Both the position numbers and the translations under genes were made by a program. Shown here piece by piece: positions 38,277-47,626 of a stretch of DNA of 64,000 nt. The notes under the pieces were generated by a model. The model searched no databases, was not told where the DNA came from, and worked only from the letters and a program-made list of their open reading frames with translations. Origin of the DNA: an uncultured Acetatifactor sp. (lineage in GTDB: Bacteria; Bacillota; Clostridia; Lachnospirales; Lachnospiraceae); assembly GCA_910586215.1 (NCBI GenBank), contig CAJUGH010000007.1, positions 79,912-143,911 of the forward strand, written 5' to 3'. How positions within the stretch are numbered: position 1 is the stretch's first letter; each line of letters starts with the position of its first letter.

Positions 38277-38345
38277 CGGCATGGACCCTAAAAGGGCATA
38301 ATAACGGCAAGTACGGGATTCCGCTCCTAAAACAGATTTTGTTAT
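38252..38345 (+). pseudogene. Remnant of a second MalG-type permease 3' end
   Basis: These bases follow 36577-36672 closely: CTGACGGCA, then an AAGGG segment, AGTACGGGATTCC against AGATACTGGATTCC, and AAACAG. Translated in one frame they give KLTAWTLKG against EGLTAGALKG at the end of the intact permease. The remnant is joined directly to the truncated GH57. A deletion between a GH57 gene and the end of a second transporter cassette explains this. Confidence 0.6.
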
Positions 38346-38404
38346 TGCGCACTGTCCCACTATTTGGTTCAATGATGGTTTCACAATTGTACCCAAGAAA
38401 AAAC

Positions 38405-38432
38405 TTGCAAACCGTATGAACTGTGGTAAAAT
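38405..38432 (+). promoter_or_regulatory. Putative sigma-A promoter of the oligopeptide ABC operon
   Basis: TTGCAA at 38405-38410 is followed by a 16-base spacer and TAAAAT at 38427-38432, 54 bp before the start of the binding-protein gene. Confidence 0.55.
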
Positions 38433-38486
38433 GGGGAAGACAATAGAATAATGAGAGGAATCTGAATCGAAGAGGAGAAGAGCAGG

Positions 38487-40142
38487 ATGAAAACAAGTTT
38501 TCACGGGAAAAAGAAACTTTGCGGTTTCCTTTTTACGGCACTTCTGGCAATGGCCGTACTGGGCGGATGCGCAGACGGCACAGGAGAGTCTTCGGAGGAG
38601 CATTCCTCGCAGGAGTCGGTGGCAGATTCCGCAGATGCGGGATCCGCGACAGCAGGGTCTTCCACAGAGGCAGATGTTTCCACGGATGCATCTGAAGATG
38701 CAGGTGGGAATGGCCCGGCGTATGGCGGCTCCGTGGTTGTAGGCATACAACAGGATATTGACAGTCTTGACCCTCACAAAGCAACGGCGGCAGGAACGAA
38801 GGAAATTTTATTCAACATTTTTGAAGGCTTGGTTAAGCCGGATGAAAACGGTAATCTGATCGGTGCGGTAGCCAGTGACTACACAGTCTCAGAGGATGGA
38901 CTCATCTATACGTTCACCTTGAGGGACAATGTGAAGTTCCATAATGGCGATATTGTGACGGCTGAGGATGTGAAGTATTCCTTGGAGAGGGTGTCGGGAC
39001 TCTTGGACGGCACTCCCATGATGTCCACTATGAGCACCATCCAGGCCGTGGATATTTTGAATGACAAGACGGTCCAGGTGACGGTGGACAGCGCCAACAC
39101 GGAGTTGATCTATAGCTTTGTGGCAGCCATCATACCCGCAGGCAGCGGGGAAGATGCAGGTGCGGATCCCATCGGCACGGGGCCGTTTTCTTTTGTGTCC
39201 TATACGCCCCAGGAGGGGATCGTGGTGGCGAAGAACCCGGACTACTGGCAGGAGGGGCTTCCTTACCTGGATGAGGTGAATTTCAAGATTGTGGGAAGCA
39301 GTGACACGGCCCTCTTGGAACTGCAGGGTGGCTCCATTGACCTGTATGCCTACCTGACGGATTCCCAGGCCCAGGCCCTTGCGTCCAGTTTCCAGATCCA
39401 GGCATCCCCTTCCAATGTGGTGCAGGCATTGTTTTTGAACAATGCCGAGAAGCCCCTGGATGACGTGCGGGTGCGGCAGGCCATATGCTATGCCCTGGAC
39501 CGGGATTCCATCAATGATTTTGTAGGCGGTGGACAGGGAACCTTGATCAGTTCTGCCATGCTTCCCACCCTGAAGGACTACTATGTGGATCTGAATGAGG
39601 TGTATGGCACTGGGGCCAATGTGGAGAAAGCAAAAGAACTGCTGGCAGATGCCGGGTTCCCGGATGGATTTGACTTAGAGATCACCATTCCCTCCAACTA
39701 TCCGTTCCATATGCAGACCGGCGAGGTGGTGGTGGAGCAGTTGAAGGCTGTGGGGATCAATGCCACCATCCAGGCTGTGGACTGGGATACCTGGCTGGAA
39801 GATGTGTATAAGGGAAGACAGTACCAGGCTACCATCAGCGGCATTACCTGCGACATGACACCGGGTTATCTGCTGAACCGGTTCCAGACCGATTCCTCCA
39901 AGAACTTCATCAATTTCCACAGTGATGAGTATGATGAGGTCTATCAGAAGGCGCAGGCGGCCCTGGACCTGGAGGAGAAGGCACAACACTATGCCACCTT
40001 GCAGCAGATCCTGGCAGACCAGGCGGCAACGGCTTTCCTGCAGGTACCGGCCAACACCACGGCCATCAACCCGAAGCTGTCCGGGTATAAGTTCTATCCT
40101 GTTTATGTGCAGGATATGAGTACGGTGTATTTTGCGCAGTAG
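38487..40142 (+). CDS. Peptide/nickel-type ABC substrate-binding lipoprotein
   Basis: This 551-residue family 5 binding protein has a lipoprotein signal ending VLGGCAD, a ~50-residue Ser/Glu/Ala linker, and then GGSVVVGIQQDIDSLDPHKAT. FNIFEGLVKPDENGNLIGAVA, YTFTLRDNVKFHNGDIVTAEDVKYSLERV and RQAICYALDRDSIND are family hallmarks. It delivers oligopeptides, nickel complexes or, in some relatives, oligosaccharides. It leads a four-gene operon that is complete. Confidence 0.93.
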   Translation: MKTSFHGKKKLCGFLFTALLAMAVLGGCADGTGESSEEHSSQESVADSADAGSATAGSSTEADVSTDASEDAGGNGPAYGGSVVVGIQQDIDSLDPHKATAAGTKEILFNIFEGLVKPDENGNLIGAVASDYTVSEDGLIYTFTLRDNVKFHNGDIVTAEDVKYSLERVSGLLDGTPMMSTMSTIQAVDILNDKTVQVTVDSANTELIYSFVAAIIPAGSGEDAGADPIGTGPFSFVSYTPQEGIVVAKNPDYWQEGLPYLDEVNFKIVGSSDTALLELQGGSIDLYAYLTDSQAQALASSFQIQASPSNVVQALFLNNAEKPLDDVRVRQAICYALDRDSINDFVGGGQGTLISSAMLPTLKDYYVDLNEVYGTGANVEKAKELLADAGFPDGFDLEITIPSNYPFHMQTGEVVVEQLKAVGINATIQAVDWDTWLEDVYKGRQYQATISGITCDMTPGYLLNRFQTDSSKNFINFHSDEYDEVYQKAQAALDLEEKAQHYATLQQILADQAATAFLQVPANTTAINPKLSGYKFYPVYVQDMSTVYFAQ

Positions 40143-40214
40143 CATGGACATACGCTATGGGATGGCACCGGCCATGGCGCCGGGAAAATAAGAATAAGGG
40201 CAGGAGGCGGACAC

Positions 40215-41204
40215 ATGAAGTATTTTGGCAAAAAAGTAATCACTCTCATTATGACATTGTTTCTCGTATCCGTGGCCGCCTTCCTTGCCTTCCAGGTGAT
40301 CCCGGGAGACGTGGTCACATCCATCCTGGGTACGGAGGCCACCCCGGAGATGGAGGAGCGCCTTAGGGAGGAACTTGGGTTAAATGACCCGCCCCTTACC
40401 CGGTATCTGCACTGGGTGGGGGATGTACTAAAAGGAGATCTGGGGGTCAGTTACCGGTATTCCAAGAACATGAATGAGAGGATGCCGGTGGCAGAACTGA
40501 TCGGAGATAAACTGCCGGTGACATTGTGGCTGGCTTTTATATCCCTGGTGTTGATCGTGGCAGTATCCATTCCCCTGGGGGTGCTGTGGGCTGGCAGCGC
40601 CAGCCGGACGGGAGGCAGGGCAGGCCGACTGGGCCATGTACTGGATGTGTCCCTGGGGGTCATTACCCAGGCGGCCATGGCAGTTCCGTCCTTTTTTCTG
40701 GGCATCCTGGTGACGTACATTTTCGGGATTGTATTCCAGGTGTTCCAGCCGGGGGGATATATCCGTTACCAGGACAATTTCCCGGGGTTCCTGGGGTATC
40801 TGCTGTTCCCGGCCCTGTCCATTGCCCTGCCGAAGATCGCCATGACAGCCAGGTTCCTGCGCAATGCCATGCTCACGGAAATGAAGGCAGACTATGTGCG
40901 CACGGCCACCAGCAAAGGGGCAGGCAGAAACCGGGTATTGTATGGCCATGTGCTGCGCAATGCCATGATGCCGGTGGTGACTTTCCTGGGAATGATCATT
41001 GCGGAGGTGGTGGCAGGCAGCATTGTGGTGGAGCAGGTATTCGGCCTGCCAGGAATCGGCAGGCTGCTGGTAAGTTCCATTTCCACCAGGGATTTCCCGG
41101 TGGTGGAGATCTTGATCCTGTATATCACATTTGTAGTGATCTTCGTGTACTTCCTGGTGGATATCCTGTACCGGGTGATTGACCCCAGGATCAGTGAGAA
41201 ATAG
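40215..41204 (+). CDS. ABC permease, DppB/OppB type
   Basis: This 329-residue inner-membrane permease begins KKVITLIMTLFLVSVAAFLAFQVIPGD, with the typical large loop DPPLTRYLHWVGDVLKGDLG. The EAA region DYVRTATSKGAGRNRVLYGHVLRNAM is followed by EQVFGLPGIGRLLVSSI. AGGAGG precedes the ATG. It partners with the DppC-type permease 17 bp downstream. Confidence 0.94.
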   Translation: MKYFGKKVITLIMTLFLVSVAAFLAFQVIPGDVVTSILGTEATPEMEERLREELGLNDPPLTRYLHWVGDVLKGDLGVSYRYSKNMNERMPVAELIGDKLPVTLWLAFISLVLIVAVSIPLGVLWAGSASRTGGRAGRLGHVLDVSLGVITQAAMAVPSFFLGILVTYIFGIVFQVFQPGGYIRYQDNFPGFLGYLLFPALSIALPKIAMTARFLRNAMLTEMKADYVRTATSKGAGRNRVLYGHVLRNAMMPVVTFLGMIIAEVVAGSIVVEQVFGLPGIGRLLVSSISTRDFPVVEILILYITFVVIFVYFLVDILYRVIDPRISEK

Positions 41205-41221
41205 CGGTGAGAGGAGCGGGG

Positions 41222-42154
41222 ATGGGCACGGACACAGAGCTGGGTGCGCACACAGAGGCAGAGAAGGATATGGCAGTGATGCCAGGTGCAGAAACGGGGA
41301 TGGAGCTGCATAGAGAGGCAGAGTCGGATACAGCCAAAGAGCCAGGCGCCGGCAGACAGGCAAAATGGAATAAATACCTTGCAGCAGGCTTGATGATGAC
41401 GGGGATTTCCCTGGCCCTGGGGATCCTGGGGCTTTTCTGGACGCCTTACAGTACCACCGCCATGTCGGCGGCAGAGAAATTCCAGGCCCCTTCCCTCCGG
41501 CATTTTTTTGGCACGGATAATTTTGGGCGGGATATTTTCTCCAGGGTGATGCAGGGACTGGGGACTACGGTGGTGGTCAGCAGCCTGGTGGTGGCGGTAT
41601 CCGGTACGGCAGGGATCCTGCTGGGGGCGTTTACCGGGTATTTCGGCGGCCTGCTGGACGAGGTGGTCATGCGGATCACGGATGCAGTGAACGGGTTTCC
41701 CAGTATCCTGTTGACCCTGGTGATTATCAGCCTTCTGGGCAGCGGCAAATGGAACGTGGTCCTCTCCCTGGGCATTGTGTTTACTCCAAGTTTCGTGCGG
41801 ATCGTGCGCAGTGAGTTTCTGCGGCTGCGGGATGCAGATTATATCAGACGGGCCAGGCTTATGGGGGTGGGGAGGCTGCGGATTCTGTTTGTGCATATCC
41901 TGCCCAATGTCTTTTCTGTGTTCTGGGTGTCCGTCATGATCGGTTTCAACAATGCCATCCTGGCAGAGTCCGGCATGAGTTACCTGGGGATCGGGGTGCA
42001 GCCACCAGATGCCAGCCTGGGCAAGATGCTGTCCGATGCCCAGGGGTACCTGCAGAATGCACCCTGGTATGCCTGCACACCTGGGCTTACCATTGTATGG
42101 CTGGTACTGGGTTTTTCCCTGCTGGGGGAAGGCATAAGGAGACGGGGCGAATGA
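41222..42154 (+). CDS. ABC permease, DppC/OppC type
   Basis: This 310-residue permease has an unusual ~45-residue polar, Glu/Ala/Gly-rich N-terminal tail before the first helix. Then come FFGTDNFGRDIFSRVMQG, DAVNGFPSILLTLVI and the EAA loop DADYIRRARLMGVGRLRILFVHILPN. The ATG at 41222 has AGGAG upstream and is preferred over GTG 41207. Its stop overlaps the start of the ATPase gene (ATGA). Confidence 0.93.
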   Translation: MGTDTELGAHTEAEKDMAVMPGAETGMELHREAESDTAKEPGAGRQAKWNKYLAAGLMMTGISLALGILGLFWTPYSTTAMSAAEKFQAPSLRHFFGTDNFGRDIFSRVMQGLGTTVVVSSLVVAVSGTAGILLGAFTGYFGGLLDEVVMRITDAVNGFPSILLTLVIISLLGSGKWNVVLSLGIVFTPSFVRIVRSEFLRLRDADYIRRARLMGVGRLRILFVHILPNVFSVFWVSVMIGFNNAILAESGMSYLGIGVQPPDASLGKMLSDAQGYLQNAPWYACTPGLTIVWLVLGFSLLGEGIRRRGE

Positions 42155-43749
42155 TCAGACTGGAGAATCTGTCCGTTGCCTTTGACGGCACGGAAGTGGT
42201 AAAACATGTGAATCTGGAACTGCGTGAAGGGGAGATCCTGGGGGTAGTGGGGGAATCCGGTTCCGGGAAGTCCGTCACGGCCCTGACCCTGATGGGCCTG
42301 GTGGCAGACACGGCCCGCATTACCACAGGGCGCATCCTGTTTGGGGATGTGGTGCTGCTGGAAGCGGGAAAGGAAAGGGACAAGGCCCTCTATAGCAGGT
42401 TCCAGGGGGAGAAGATGTCTATGGTATTCCAGGAACCCCAGACATCCTTGAATCCCACCTGGCGGGTGGGTAGGCAGGTGGAGGAAGTGCTGAAGCTGCA
42501 CACGGACCTGGCAGTCTTGGAGAGGAGAAAAAAGGTGCTGGAGACCTTCCGGGCCGTGGGACTGAAGGACGCGGAACGGATCTACGGAAGCTATCCCCAC
42601 CAGCTCTCCGGCGGGCAGAGGCAGCGGGTGATGATTGCCATGGCGGTGATCCTGCACCCGGCGCTGATCGTGGCAGATGAACCCACCACGGCCCTGGATG
42701 TGACCGTCCAGAGCCAGATCATAGCCCTCCTGCGGGAAATCAATGAAAAACAGAAGAATGCCATGCTGTTTATCACCCATGACTTGAACCTGGCCAGGCG
42801 TCTGTGCAGCCGGATTGCCGTGATGAAGGACGGCCAGGTGGTGGAGCAGGGGGAGACGGAAGAGATCTTCTCCCATCCCGTGCAGGCGTACACCAGGAAG
42901 CTCATAGAGGCAGTGCCTTCCCGGATGAAACCCAGGAAGAGGACAGGGAAACTGAGCCAGGAGGAGACAGGAAATGGGATGCAGGAGGGGGCAGTGTCAG
43001 CCACACCTGTACTGGAAGTCCGGAATCTCTCTGTCTATTACCGGGACGGGGACAACAGCCTTTTTGCCAGGAAGAAGCCCCAGCGTGTGGTGGAGGATGC
43101 CAGCTTTGTGGTGTATCCCGGAGAGAGCCTGGGGCTTGTAGGGGAGAGCGGCTGCGGCAAGACATCCCTGTCCCGGGCCATCCTTGGCATGAATCGGAAC
43201 ATCCAGGGACAGATCCTGCACCATTCCCAGGGTCCCCAGATGGTGTTCCAGGATCCCTACAGCAGCTTGAATCCTGCCAGGACCATCGGCTGGCTGCTAC
43301 AGGAGCCGCTACGTGCCGCAGGAGTCCGGGATCCACGTCACAGGATGACGAAAGGGGATATGGAGGCAGCGGCCTATGATATGCTGCACCGCATTGGCAT
43401 GGAAGAAAAGTTTTTCCATAGGAAGCCCTCCCAACTCTCCGGCGGGCAGAGGCAGCGGGTCAGCATCGGCCAGGCGCTGATCACCCATCCATCCTTCCTT
43501 GTGGCAGATGAACCGGTGTCTGCCCTGGATGTGACCATCCAGGCCCAGATCATGGAACTGATGCAGGGACTGCAGCAGGAGATGGGACTATCCTATCTGT
43601 TCATCTCCCATGATATTCATGTGGTGTACCAGATGTGCGACAGGATCATGATCATGAAAGATGGAAAGATACTGGAGATGGGGGTGACGGAGGAAATCTA
43701 CCGTACGCCCAGGGAGGAATATACAAAGCTGCTGCTGTGCCATTCCTGA
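42151..43749 (+). CDS. Fused double ABC ATPase (DppD-DppF type)
   Basis: This 532-residue protein joins two oligopeptide-type nucleotide-binding domains that are usually separate genes. Domain 1 has GESGSGKS, LSGGQRQRVMIAMA and LIVADEPTTALD. Domain 2, from about residue 285, has GESGCGKT, LSGGQRQRVSIGQA and LVADEPVSALD. A polar linker with TGKLSQEETGNGMQ lies between them. Both domains appear catalytically complete. It powers the permeases encoded upstream. Confidence 0.95.
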   Translation: MIRLENLSVAFDGTEVVKHVNLELREGEILGVVGESGSGKSVTALTLMGLVADTARITTGRILFGDVVLLEAGKERDKALYSRFQGEKMSMVFQEPQTSLNPTWRVGRQVEEVLKLHTDLAVLERRKKVLETFRAVGLKDAERIYGSYPHQLSGGQRQRVMIAMAVILHPALIVADEPTTALDVTVQSQIIALLREINEKQKNAMLFITHDLNLARRLCSRIAVMKDGQVVEQGETEEIFSHPVQAYTRKLIEAVPSRMKPRKRTGKLSQEETGNGMQEGAVSATPVLEVRNLSVYYRDGDNSLFARKKPQRVVEDASFVVYPGESLGLVGESGCGKTSLSRAILGMNRNIQGQILHHSQGPQMVFQDPYSSLNPARTIGWLLQEPLRAAGVRDPRHRMTKGDMEAAAYDMLHRIGMEEKFFHRKPSQLSGGQRQRVSIGQALITHPSFLVADEPVSALDVTIQAQIMELMQGLQQEMGLSYLFISHDIHVVYQMCDRIMIMKDGKILEMGVTEEIYRTPREEYTKLLLCHS

Positions 43750-43793
43750 AGAACCAGGGTAGACAGAATAGAGGATGGCAGTTCGAGCCGGTT

Positions 43794-44201
43794 CTATCTT
43801 ACAATCGGAGGATTTTCCTCTGTTTTTTTCCTGCCAGCCGGCTCTTTCGGCAGATTTGTGTCCTGTCTGTCCCGCAGGTATTTTGCATAATCTACCAGGC
43901 GGTCAATGGAACGGGCATTGCAATCGGCAATGATTTCCACCACATCTGAGATAGTGTAGGATCTGGAGATACGGCGGTTCAAGTGTTTCGGGTCATACCG
44001 GTAAGAGGTCCTGCCCAATAGGTAGTCTGTGGTCACGTTAAAATAATCTGCCAATTTGCAGATGGTTTCCAGGTCGGGGGAATGGACATTGTGTTCATAA
44101 TTGGAGATGGAACCTACGGAGACCTTAAGGTGCAGGGCCAGTTCTTTCTGCCCGATGCCTTTTTCCCTGCGAAGCTTTGCCAGGATCTGCCCTGTGGTCA
44201 T
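43794..44201 (-). CDS. XRE-family HTH regulator
   Basis: This 135-residue repressor-like protein begins with an HTH of the Cro/CI type: LAKLRREKGIGQKELALHLKVSVGSISNYEHNVHSPDLETICKLADYFNVTTDYLLGR. A helical C-terminal half (IIADCNARSIDRLVDYAKYLRDRQ) may dimerise. AAAGGAG precedes the start. It is convergent with the ABC operon and divergent from the P-type ATPase. Confidence 0.9.
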   Translation of the reverse strand: MTTGQILAKLRREKGIGQKELALHLKVSVGSISNYEHNVHSPDLETICKLADYFNVTTDYLLGRTSYRYDPKHLNRRISRSYTISDVVEIIADCNARSIDRLVDYAKYLRDRQDTNLPKEPAGRKKTEENPPIVR

Positions 44202-44220
44202 GCGCGGTTTTCTCCTTTCC

Positions 44221-44238
44221 GAATGTCAAGACACATTC
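44221..44238. promoter_or_regulatory. Inverted repeat upstream of the XRE gene, putative operator
   Basis: GAATGT (44221-44226) and ACATTC (44233-44238) are inverted arms separated by six bases, about 20 bp before the XRE start. The placement between the A+T-rich promoter area and the ribosome site suits autorepression. It is inferred only from position and symmetry. Confidence 0.45.
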
Positions 44239-44538
44239 CAAATTTTAGTTATCTAATAAAAATATGTGTTTTATTCTACCTCATTTTAGGATTTGTAAAA
44301 TACTATTTCACAAATGGAATAAAAAATGTAATATATGTCTAATAATTTTAGTATTCCTAAATTTTCAGATTCCATGCATGCTGGCTGGTAACTCCGCTGC
44401 GGAGTCCAAGGGCAAATGATAGGAGTTCGCGGTAATGTATCCGGACTGTGCGGTTTGTGCAGGTCAGATTCTGATCTTTTATGGTAAGCCAGGCCGCAAA
44501 GGGGATTGGACATACTTTCCTTTCTGTGCGCATAGACT

Positions 44539-44569
44539 GTAACAGTTCAGACAAGGCACTGAACGTTAC
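44539..44569 (+). promoter_or_regulatory. Hairpin upstream of the P-type ATPase
   Basis: GTAACAGTTCAG and CTGAACGTTAC pair over 11 bp with one bulged A, 35 bp before the ATPase start. The first arm resembles 62075-62087 (ACAGTTCAGACAA shared) and the MITE terminal motif. It may be a repeat relic or a leader structure. The rest of 44239-44538 shows nothing else certain, apart from a short palindrome ACTCCGCTGCGGAGT near 44392. Confidence 0.4.
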
Positions 44570-44603
44570 CATAGACTTTCAATGCATACAAGCTAGGGAG
44601 GGC

Positions 44604-47435
44604 ATGAGGGTGTTTGAACAGTGCAGCATAAGGGAGACAGCGGAAGAACTGAGAACGGATGCAGGAAAGGGACTGTCTGCAGGGGAAGCAGGGAGACGGC
44701 TTCTGGAGGATGGGCCAAATGTGATGAAGGAGGCCAGGAAAAAGACAGTGGTGGAGTCTTTCCTGGGGCAGCTGAATGACCCTTTGATCTATGTGCTGAT
44801 GGTAGCGGCGGTGGTATCCATCCTGCTGGGGGAGAGCAGTGATGCAGTGATCATCGGGGCTGTGGTAGTCTTAAATGCCGTGGTGGGCATGCTGCAGGAG
44901 GGAAAGGCCAGGAAGGCGCTGGAATCCTTGAAAAAGCTCACTAGCCCTAAGGCCATGGTAATCCGGGGGGGCAGGCGCATGGAGATTGCGGCTTCGGAAC
45001 TGGTGAAAGGGGATCTGGTATACCTGGAAGCAGGTTGTCAGATCCCTGCTGATCTGCGTCTTGTGTCCACGGCCGGACTGAAAGTGGAAGAATCTGCCTT
45101 GACAGGGGAATCCCTGCCCATCGAGAAGGATGCGTCCTTTCAGGGGAAAAAGGGTGGGAACCTGGGGCTGGGGGATCGCAGGAATATGGCCTATATGTCC
45201 ACCATTGTCACCTATGGCAGGGGGGAGGGAATCGTCACTGCCACTGGCATGGACACGGAACTGGGCAGGATCGCCACCATGATTACGGAGGCCAGGGAGG
45301 AGATGACGCCCCTGCAGAAAAGGCTGGGGGAACTGGGAAAGGTGTTAAGCCTGCTGTCATTGCTTCTGTGTGCAGCCCTTTTTGCCATTGCAGTATTCCA
45401 GCACAGGAACATACCGGAGATGCTGATCACTGCCATTTCCCTGGCTGTGGCGGCAGTGCCGGAAGGACTGCCTGCGGTAGTGACCATTTGCCTGGCCTTA
45501 AGTGTCACCAGGATGGTCCGGGTGAATACCATTGTGCGGAGACTGCCTTCTGTGGAAACCCTGGGGGCGGTCAGTGTGGTCTGTTCCGACAAGACAGGTA
45601 CACTGACCCAGAACCGCATGACAGTGGAGCGCTGTTTTGTAAACGGCAGGATGTTGACTCCCGAAGAGTGGGATGCGGATATGACACCGGATTTCTTCTG
45701 GGGCTGCGTGCTCTGCAATGATGCCGTGGCAGAGGAGGGGATGCGCACAGGAGATCCTACGGAACTGGCCCTGGTGGACATGGCTGGGAAGGCGGGAATA
45801 GAGAAAAAGATGCTGGAGCAGGGCATGCCCCGGGTAGGGGAACTGTCCTTTGATTCAGACCGGAAGATGATGACCACCCTGCACAGGGGTAACAGTACCA
45901 TCCTGGCAGGGAGGGGATCCAGGACGGGAGGCAGCGGGGGCACTGCGGGGTATGCAGGCAGGCTGGGGAAGAGAGGCGAACTGCATGCCGCGGAGTTGTC
46001 CGGCACGGCGGGGGCATATTCCGCTCCACGGCATTCCACGGGGCATTCTGCCATGATCTCCTACACCAAGGGTGCCCCGGATGAAGTGATCAAGAGATGT
46101 ACCTGGATCATGACTGCCACAGGCCCGGTGCGGCTTGTGGAGCATCACCGGAGGCAGCTTCTGCAGGTTATGGAAGATATGGCAGGGGAAGCCCTTCGCA
46201 CCCTGGCCGTGGCCATGCGCCCAGGAGCAGAGGAAGCGAAGGAGGAAGACTTGACGTTCCTGGGCCTGGTAGGCATGCGGGATCCAGCCAGGCCAGAGGC
46301 AGCGGGGGCCGTGGAGGATTTCAAAAAAGCCGGCGTGACAACCGTAATGATCACCGGGGACCATGTGGACACGGCCTACGCCATTGGCAGACAGCTTGGG
46401 ATTGTGCAGCGTCCCGGCCAGTGTATGACGGGGGAGGAACTGGGCAGGCTCTCCGATGAGGAACTGGAAGGGCGACTCCGGGAGACACGGGTATTTGCCC
46501 GGGTGTCACCGGCCCAGAAGGTCCGCATCGTGGACGGCTTCAAACGCAGGGGAGAGATTGTGGCCATGACCGGGGACGGGGTGAACGATGCCCCTTCCCT
46601 GAAAAAAGCAGACATCGGCATTGCCATGGGTCAGTCTGGAACAGATGTGGCCAGACAGGCATCGGACATGATCTTGACGGATGACAATTTCGCCACCATC
46701 AGGCGGGCCATAGAGGAGGGCAGGGGCGTCTATGAGAACATACGGAAATCCGTAATATTCCTGCTTTCCTCTAACCTGGGAGAACTGATCACCATGTTTT
46801 TTGCGGTGCTCTGTGGCCTGGCGGCACCGCTGAAGTCCAGCCATATTCTCTGGATCAACTTGATCACGGACTCCCTGCCTGCCCTGGCCCTGGGGGTAGA
46901 TCTGAACGATGGAAAGAGCCTGATGCAGCATCCTCCCCGGAAAGCGGGGGAGAGCCTTTTTGCCAGGGGGGGACTGGCCTGCACCTGTTTCTATGGTCTG
47001 CTCATTGGAGCCATCAGTCTTACCGCCTTCCTGATGCTGCCCTGCACCCTGCTGCACATGGGGGGAAAGCCGGTAAACCTGCTGCAGATTACGAAGATCC
47101 TGCAGAATGGGGAGATCCTGTCCAAGGCCCAGACCTATGCTTTCACGGTGCTGGGTATGTCCCAACTCTTCCACGCGGTGGGCATGCGGGATGTGAACAG
47201 GTCTTTTTTCCGTATGCACCACCTGGAAAACAAGCTGATGATTGTAGCCAGCATAGCAGGGTTCCTGCTCCAGTTTGCCGTGACGGAAGTGGGCTTTCTC
47301 ATACAGGCATTCGGAACCTCCCACTTGACCGGACGGGAGTGGATGCGGCTTAGCATCCTGGCAGCAACCCCCCTGTTCGCCCATGAGGTGCTTGTACTGC
47401 TCTCTGGTTGGGGGCGTGGGCGCAGGCGGGTATAA
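44604..47435 (+). CDS. P-type ATPase, P2A Ca2+-type cation pump
   Basis: This ~943-residue pump has the N-terminal cation-ATPase domain, TGESLPIEKD in the actuator, PEGLPAVVTICLALSVTRM in helix M4, the phosphorylation motif SDKTGTLTQN (Asp ~329), KGAPDEV in the nucleotide domain, and TGDGVNDAPSLKKADIGIAMG (~655). PEGLP and the C-terminal helices suit Ca2+ (or Mn2+) export. Residues ~430-480 hold a Gly/Arg/Ser-rich insert (TILAGRGSRTGGSGG onward) absent from typical members. ATG 44604 is close to GGGAGGG; GTG 44610 is an alternative with better spacing. Confidence 0.92.
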   Translation: MRVFEQCSIRETAEELRTDAGKGLSAGEAGRRLLEDGPNVMKEARKKTVVESFLGQLNDPLIYVLMVAAVVSILLGESSDAVIIGAVVVLNAVVGMLQEGKARKALESLKKLTSPKAMVIRGGRRMEIAASELVKGDLVYLEAGCQIPADLRLVSTAGLKVEESALTGESLPIEKDASFQGKKGGNLGLGDRRNMAYMSTIVTYGRGEGIVTATGMDTELGRIATMITEAREEMTPLQKRLGELGKVLSLLSLLLCAALFAIAVFQHRNIPEMLITAISLAVAAVPEGLPAVVTICLALSVTRMVRVNTIVRRLPSVETLGAVSVVCSDKTGTLTQNRMTVERCFVNGRMLTPEEWDADMTPDFFWGCVLCNDAVAEEGMRTGDPTELALVDMAGKAGIEKKMLEQGMPRVGELSFDSDRKMMTTLHRGNSTILAGRGSRTGGSGGTAGYAGRLGKRGELHAAELSGTAGAYSAPRHSTGHSAMISYTKGAPDEVIKRCTWIMTATGPVRLVEHHRRQLLQVMEDMAGEALRTLAVAMRPGAEEAKEEDLTFLGLVGMRDPARPEAAGAVEDFKKAGVTTVMITGDHVDTAYAIGRQLGIVQRPGQCMTGEELGRLSDEELEGRLRETRVFARVSPAQKVRIVDGFKRRGEIVAMTGDGVNDAPSLKKADIGIAMGQSGTDVARQASDMILTDDNFATIRRAIEEGRGVYENIRKSVIFLLSSNLGELITMFFAVLCGLAAPLKSSHILWINLITDSLPALALGVDLNDGKSLMQHPPRKAGESLFARGGLACTCFYGLLIGAISLTAFLMLPCTLLHMGGKPVNLLQITKILQNGEILSKAQTYAFTVLGMSQLFHAVGMRDVNRSFFRMHHLENKLMIVASIAGFLLQFAVTEVGFLIQAFGTSHLTGREWMRLSILAATPLFAHEVLVLLSGWGRGRRRV

Positions 47436-47454
47436 GAGGGAAGCAATCACTTCT

Positions 47455-47536
47455 CATGGGACGGTGTAGTCTCGGGTTTGTCATGCTGGAAGCGTGTGAA
47501 AGCGCCTCGCGACACCACCCCGTGAAAAGGTACTGC
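47455..47536 (-). repeat. MITE-family left-half copy
   Basis: Read on the minus strand, CTTTTCACGGGGTGGTG, CGCGAGGCGCTTTCACACGC and GCATGACAAACCCGAGACT align with the left half of the element at 25342-25430, which has CGCGAGGTGTTTTCACGCG and GCGTGACAAACCCGAGACT. It starts about 20 bp after the ATPase stop. No right end was found. Confidence 0.65.
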
Positions 47537-47559
47537 CACATATTTTATGGATATTTAAC

Positions 47560-47587
47560 TTGAAAAAGGAGTTGGGTCTGATATAAT
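47560..47587 (+). promoter_or_regulatory. Sigma-A promoter of the coiled-coil gene
   Basis: TTGAAA at 47560-47565, a 16-base spacer and TATAAT at 47582-47587 form a strong housekeeping promoter, 40 bp before the start codon. Confidence 0.75.
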
Positions 47588-47626
47588 GAAATTATTAATA
47601 AACAAGAGAGGAGGTTGATACATATA

